Assembly (NCBI GenBank): GCA_910578145.1
Contig: CAJTPJ010000012.1
Span: 1-36,362, forward strand
Length of the DNA stretch: 36,362 nt
Origin: an uncultured Christensenella sp.
GTDB taxonomy: Bacteria; Bacillota; Clostridia; Christensenellales; Borkfalkiaceae
Reading direction: 5' to 3'
Shown here in pieces: positions 32,595-36,362 of the stretch (its first letter is position 1; each line of letters starts with the position of its first letter). The notes below the pieces were generated by a model that was not told the origin of the DNA, searched no databases, and saw only the letters and a list, made by a program, of their open reading frames with translations. A program made the translations under genes and the position numbers.

Positions 32595-34400
32595 ATGACT
32601 AAGAAAAGCAATATCCGTAATTTTTGTATTATAGCGCATATCGACCACGGCAAGTCCACGCTTGCGGACAGGCTTATGGAGCGCACGGGTCAGGTTTCCC
32701 AGCGCGATATGGAAGCCCAGCTTTTGGACTCGATGGATATCGAGCGCGAGCGCGGAATAACCATTAAACTTACCCCCGTAAGAATGTTTTACAAGGCGAA
32801 AGACGGCGTGGAGTACGAATTTAACCTTATAGATACCCCGGGGCACGTTGACTTTACCTACGAAGTTTCGCGGTCGTTGGCGGCTTGCGAGGGCGCTATT
32901 TTAATAGTGGACGCGTCGCAGGGGGTAGAGGCGCAAACGCTTGCCAACGTGTATTTGGCGCTTGAAAACAACCTTGAAATTTTGCCCGTAATAAATAAAA
33001 TAGATTTGCCGTCCGCCCGCCCCGACGAGGTTAAGGCGGAAATCGAGGAGGTCATAGGGCTTGACGCTTCCGACGCGCCCCTTATTTCCGCAAAGGAAGG
33101 CTTGAACATAGACGACGTGTTAGAAGCCATCGTAAAGCATTTCCCCGCGCCCGAGTGCGACGAAACCGCGCCGCTTAAAGCGCTTATTTTCGACAGCTAT
33201 TACGACAATTATAAGGGCGTAATTTTGTTCGTGCGCGTAAAGGACGGCAAGATTAAGCCGGGCGACAGAATAAAGACGTTCCGTTCGGACAAGGTGTACG
33301 ACGTGGTTGAAACGGGCGTTTTTGCGCCCAATCTTTTGCCCAAAGGCGAGCTTTCCGCAGGCGACGTAGGGTATATCGCCGCTTCAATTAAATCCATTCA
33401 GGACGTTGCGGTGGGCGACACGGTAGTCAATGCGGACAACCCCGCCGCGGAGCCTTTGCCCGGCTATAAAACGGTGCAGTCGGTTGTTTTTTGCGGCATT
33501 TACCCGTTGGACGGCAGCAGGTTTAACGATTTAAAGGACGCAATTTTAAAATTGCAATTAAACGACGCTTCGCTTATCTTCGAGCCTGACAGCTCGGTTG
33601 CGCTTGGGTTTGGGTTCAGGTGCGGCTTTTTGGGGCTGTTGCATATGGAAATTATTCAAGAGCGCATCGAGCGTGAGTTCGGGCTGGAAATAATTACAAC
33701 CGCGCCTTCGGTAAGCTATAAAGTAATTAAAACCGACGGCGAGGAAATTTTTGTGGACAACCCTTCGCACTTGCCGCCCGTTTCCGAAATAGAGCATATG
33801 GAGGAGCCGATAGTAAAGGCGGACGTTTATTCCCCGCCCGAATACCTTGGGCAGATTATGGATTTGTGCCGCGAAAAGCGCGGGGTGTTTTTGCAGATGA
33901 CGTACCTTGACAAAAGCCGCGTGCGCCTTGAATATAACCTGCCTTTAAACGAAATTATATTCGACTTTTTCGACGCGATAAAGTCGCGCACGCGAGGCTA
34001 TGCCAGCTTTGATTACGAGCTTATCGGTTACGAGCGCAGTAAATTGGTAAAGTTGGATATTTTGCTTAACGGCGACGTGTGCGACGCGCTTTCTATGATT
34101 GTTCACGAAGACAGCGCGTATACGCGCGGCAGAACGCTGTGCGAAAATCTTAAAGAGGCGATTCCCCGCCAACTTTTCGAGGTGCCCGTACAAGCGGCAA
34201 TCGGCGGAAAAATTATCGCGCGGGAAACGGTTAAAGCCGTGCGTAAAGACGTGCTTGCGAAATGTTACGGCGGCGATATAACCCGTAAAAAGAAACTTCT
34301 TGAAAAGCAGAAAGAGGGCAAAAAGCGTATGCGGCAGATTGGCAACGTGGAAGTGCCCTCGGAAGTCTTTATGCAAATTCTTAAAACCAACAAAGATTAA
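32595..34400 (+). CDS. lepA: Translation elongation factor 4 (LepA)
   Basis: A 601-residue translational GTPase of typical LepA length. G motifs: AHIDHGKST (G1), RGITIK (G2), IDTPGHVDF (G3), NKIDLP (G4), SAKEG (G5). The LepA-specific start RNFCIIAHIDHGKSTLADRL, the FRCGFLGLLHMEI block of domain III and the C-terminal ALSMIVH..AY..GR and IPRQLFEVPVQAAIG parts are all present, so assignment over EF-G or BipA is secure. EF4 acts on ribosomes, with a role in back-translocation or assembly. AGG at 32587-32589 could serve as a very weak ribosome site. It begins an apparent run of four genes to the window end. Confidence 0.97.
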   Translation: MTKKSNIRNFCIIAHIDHGKSTLADRLMERTGQVSQRDMEAQLLDSMDIERERGITIKLTPVRMFYKAKDGVEYEFNLIDTPGHVDFTYEVSRSLAACEGAILIVDASQGVEAQTLANVYLALENNLEILPVINKIDLPSARPDEVKAEIEEVIGLDASDAPLISAKEGLNIDDVLEAIVKHFPAPECDETAPLKALIFDSYYDNYKGVILFVRVKDGKIKPGDRIKTFRSDKVYDVVETGVFAPNLLPKGELSAGDVGYIAASIKSIQDVAVGDTVVNADNPAAEPLPGYKTVQSVVFCGIYPLDGSRFNDLKDAILKLQLNDASLIFEPDSSVALGFGFRCGFLGLLHMEIIQERIEREFGLEIITTAPSVSYKVIKTDGEEIFVDNPSHLPPVSEIEHMEEPIVKADVYSPPEYLGQIMDLCREKRGVFLQMTYLDKSRVRLEYNLPLNEIIFDFFDAIKSRTRGYASFDYELIGYERSKLVKLDILLNGDVCDALSMIVHEDSAYTRGRTLCENLKEAIPRQLFEVPVQAAIGGKIIARETVKAVRKDVLAKCYGGDITRKKKLLEKQKEGKKRMRQIGNVEVPSEVFMQILKTNKD

Positions 34401-34415
34401 ATTTTGGTTAAAACT

Positions 34416-34721
34416 ATGTCTTTTTTTGAAAGCGTTTACAACGTCGTTAAAAATATACCAGCGGGCAAGGTTTCCACTTACGGCGACGTTGCGCGGGCGG
34501 CGGGTTCGCCAAAGGCGGCGCGGCAGGTTGGCTGGGCGCTTCATTGCAATCCTCAGCCGGGGGTTGTCCCCTGCCACAGGGTTGTGTTTAAAAACGGGTC
34601 GTTAACGCGCGGTTTCGCGTTTGGCGGGGTGGAAGTGCAAATGGCGCTTTTGCAGTCCGAGGGCGTGGAGGTTGACGAAAACTTTATGGTAGATATTGAA
34701 AAATACCGCTGGGAGGTTTAG
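34416..34721 (+). CDS. Short MGMT-family (alkyltransferase-like) DNA-binding protein
   Basis: A 101-residue protein that corresponds only to the C-terminal DNA-binding/active-site domain of O6-alkylguanine-DNA alkyltransferases: IPAGKVSTYGDVARAAGSPKAARQVGWAL, then VPCHRVV with Cys53 in the alkyl-acceptor position and a FAFGG end. Classical alkyltransferase-like proteins of this length have Trp or Ala at the Cys position; here the Cys is present, so transfer activity is possible. The start at 34416 is preferred over TTG 34404; both have poor ribosome sites. It lies 15 bases after lepA, with hemW starting one base after its stop. Confidence 0.88.
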   Translation: MSFFESVYNVVKNIPAGKVSTYGDVARAAGSPKAARQVGWALHCNPQPGVVPCHRVVFKNGSLTRGFAFGGVEVQMALLQSEGVEVDENFMVDIEKYRWEV

Positions 34722-34722
34722 T

Positions 34723-35832
34723 TTGGCGGGCATTTACGTTCATATTCCCTTTTGCAAATCAAAGTGCACGTATTGCGATTTTGCGTCTTTCCCCGATAAA
34801 ATAGGGTTTGCCGAAAGTTATATGGCTTGCGTATACCGCGAAATGGCAAAGCGCAAAAACGAGCTTAAAAATTATAAATTTAACACGCTGTACATAGGCG
34901 GCGGCACGCCGTCGGTCGTGGACGAAAATTATATTGCTATGCTGGTGGCGGCTGCTAGGAAAAATTTCAATCTTGACGAAGACGCGGAAATTACCATTGA
35001 GATGAACCCCGGCACCGTAAGCGAAAAAAAGATAAAAACTTATTTAAACTGCGGTATAAACCGCTTTTCGGTGGGGCTTCAAACTGCGGTTGACGGGCAG
35101 TTGAGGGAAATTGGCAGGGTACACGATTTAAAGCAATTTTTGCAGTGCGCAAAGTTGTTAAAGGGCAAAAATTTCAGCGTGGACGTAATGCTGGGTTTAA
35201 AAAACCAAACGGTTGACGACGTAATAAAAACTGTGGAAACCGCGGCATATTCGGGGGCTAAACACATTTCGGTATACGCGTTGTCGCCCGAGGACGGCAC
35301 CCCCATATACTCCGATTACTTAAACGGCGAGTTGCCCGACGGCGACGAGGTTGCAGCTATGTACGCCGCGGCGTACGCAAAACTTAAAGAGCTTGGGTTT
35401 ACGCGTTACGAAGTTTCTAACTTCTGTAAAAAGGGTTTTGAAAGCAGGCACAACTTAAATTATTGGAAGCGCGGCGAATATATAGGATTCGGCGTTGCGG
35501 CTTCTTCCTGCATTAACGACGTGCGGTTTACCAACACGTTTAATTTGGACGAATATTTTAAGTGCATTTTAAGCGATAACTTCGCCGTTATTTCAAGCGA
35601 AAAGGTGGACGAGGCGGGGCGCGAAGAGGAGTACGTTATGCTTGCACTGCGCACCGCGGCGGGTATTAATTTAAAAGAATACGCTAATTTATTCGGTGGT
35701 GATTTTTTAAAAAAATATTCCGTACAAATTGAAAAGGTGCGGGAATATATTGAAATTAACGGGGATTTTCTAAAAATTAAGGACGAGTATTTATTCGTAC
35801 AAAATCAAATAATAGTAGAATTTCTGGATTGA
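34723..35832 (+). CDS. hemW: Radical SAM HemW-family protein
   Basis: A 369-residue radical SAM protein of the HemW/oxygen-independent coproporphyrinogen oxidase-like family. The cluster motif is Cys11-x3-Cys15-x2-Cys18 in the family-typical IYVHIPFCKSKCTYCDF. YIGGGTPS, EMNPGT, NRFSVGLQT and HNLNYWKRGEYIGFGVAA are also present. HemW proteins act as heme chaperones rather than true HemN oxidases, and the lepA-hemW neighbourhood is common in Bacillota. The start is TTG 34723, set by GGGAGG (34711-34716) six bases upstream; an earlier TTG would place that site inside the gene. The GNAT gene follows after three bases. Confidence 0.94.
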   Translation: MAGIYVHIPFCKSKCTYCDFASFPDKIGFAESYMACVYREMAKRKNELKNYKFNTLYIGGGTPSVVDENYIAMLVAAARKNFNLDEDAEITIEMNPGTVSEKKIKTYLNCGINRFSVGLQTAVDGQLREIGRVHDLKQFLQCAKLLKGKNFSVDVMLGLKNQTVDDVIKTVETAAYSGAKHISVYALSPEDGTPIYSDYLNGELPDGDEVAAMYAAAYAKLKELGFTRYEVSNFCKKGFESRHNLNYWKRGEYIGFGVAASSCINDVRFTNTFNLDEYFKCILSDNFAVISSEKVDEAGREEEYVMLALRTAAGINLKEYANLFGGDFLKKYSVQIEKVREYIEINGDFLKIKDEYLFVQNQIIVEFLD

Positions 35833-35835
35833 TTT

Positions 35836-36345
35836 ATGAAGTTTACATACAGACCGTCCCGTCTTTCCGATTTGGACGGGATAATGCAAATTTATATAGA
35901 CGCGCAGGCGGCTATGGAGCGCAGCGGTAATCCGCAGTGGCCGAAAGGCTTTCCCGACAGAAAGGATATAAAGGGCGGGATACTCGGCGGTATTTTATAC
36001 ACGGTAGAGTGCGGCGGGGAGGTCGCCGCGGTGTTTTCGGCAATGAATTACGACAACGACTACGACGGCATAGACGGCGCGTGGCTTACGCGCGGCAATT
36101 ATCTTGCAGTGCACCGCGTTGCCGTGGCGGGAAAGTTTTTGAGGCGCGGCGCGGCGACGTATATCGTTAATTGCGCTTCGCACGAAATTGCCGTAAAGCG
36201 GGGAAGGCATAGTATTCGTATGGACACGCACGAAAAAAATTTGCCTATGCGCGCGCTTTTGGAAAAGTGCGGGTTTACGGCGTGCGGCACGATAGAACTT
36301 GCACGGGATTATTCCCGCAGAATAGCGTTTGAAAAGAAACTATAA
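35836..36345 (+). CDS. GNAT-family N-acetyltransferase
   Basis: A 169-residue acetyl-CoA-dependent acetyltransferase. The opening Y-R-P-S-R-L-S-D-L-D-G-I-M-Q-I-Y is the usual GNAT first strand and helix; the central YLAVHRVAVAGKFLRRGAATYIV contains the acetyl-CoA pyrophosphate loop (R-R-G-A-A in place of RG.G/A), and NLPMRALLEKCGFTACGTI is the C-terminal motif. The substrate cannot be predicted. No strong ribosome site; coupled translation with hemW is likely given the three-base gap. Confidence 0.88.
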   Translation: MKFTYRPSRLSDLDGIMQIYIDAQAAMERSGNPQWPKGFPDRKDIKGGILGGILYTVECGGEVAAVFSAMNYDNDYDGIDGAWLTRGNYLAVHRVAVAGKFLRRGAATYIVNCASHEIAVKRGRHSIRMDTHEKNLPMRALLEKCGFTACGTIELARDYSRRIAFEKKL

Positions 36346-36346
36346 T

Positions 36347-36362
36347 AAAAGCCGCCGCGAAA
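36347..36362 (+). terminator. Probable 5' arm of a terminator cut by the window end
   Basis: AAAAGCCGCCG directly after the GNAT stop repeats the 5' arm of the hairpin at 30859-30869; the 3' arm would lie beyond the window. Confidence 0.35.

Noticed and set aside
33945..34577. 210-codon open frame on the minus strand
   Set aside because: Antisense to lepA and the MGMT-like gene, both secure; shadow composition.
1..36362. CRISPR array, tRNA, rRNA, insertion sequence, prophage
   Set aside because: No regular spaced repeats, no cloverleaf or rRNA-like sequence, and no transposase or integrase motifs were seen.

Overview
This window looks like chromosomal DNA of an endospore-forming member of the Bacillota, most likely an uncultured clostridial lineage. 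The reasons are the spoIIGA-sigE-sigG cluster, two coat-F-like genes, a YlmC/YmxH-type sporulation gene, a DUF421/DUF4363 pair, MarR-DegV and maf-mreB neighbourhoods, AGGAGG ribosome sites and AT-rich intergenic regions. The species cannot be fixed from the sequence alone. Nearly all genes are on the plus strand. No tRNA, rRNA, CRISPR, transposase or phage gene was seen.

Layout. (1) 68-5354: an operon-like run with a DUF624-like membrane protein, a SAM methyltransferase, the redox chaperone Hsp33, a TPR protein and a HEAT-like helical protein, most of them overlapping by ATGA. (2) 5366-5933: two small coat-F-like genes behind a hairpin that contains the first gene's ribosome-binding site. (3) 6019-8460: spoIIGA, sigE and sigG under a Spo0A-type promoter. 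(4) 8527-18400: a six-gene MoxR/VWA membrane machine (membrane protein, AAA+ ATPase, DUF58, two VWA membrane proteins, lipoprotein). (5) 18561-22677: a single 1310-residue repeat-rich secreted or lipid-anchored protein. (6) 22691-25099: MarR and DegV, a CvpA-like protein, and a YlmC/YmxH protein with a Pro/Cys-rich tail. (7) 25106-26151 on the minus strand: DUF421 and DUF4363. (8) 26186-29180: a folate operon, folC, a broken folE, folP and fused folB-folK. (9) 29251-32510: Ppx/GppA-HD, Maf and an MreB-like protein. (10) 32557-end: lepA, an MGMT-like protein, hemW and a GNAT acetyltransferase.

Main points. The folate operon carries an unannotated remnant of folE (GTP cyclohydrolase I). Its start, strong ribosome site, N-terminus and C-terminal third are still readable, but an in-frame stop, a frame change and the loss of roughly 100 codons including the first zinc ligands have destroyed it. 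Several promoters (lepA, folC, spoIIGA) sit so close to the start codon that the mRNA should be nearly leaderless. The MoxR/VWA operon is the best candidate for an under-described system: it combines DUF58, a BatA-like protein, a two-VWA protein with a glutamine-amidotransferase-like segment, and a terminal lipoprotein of unknown family.
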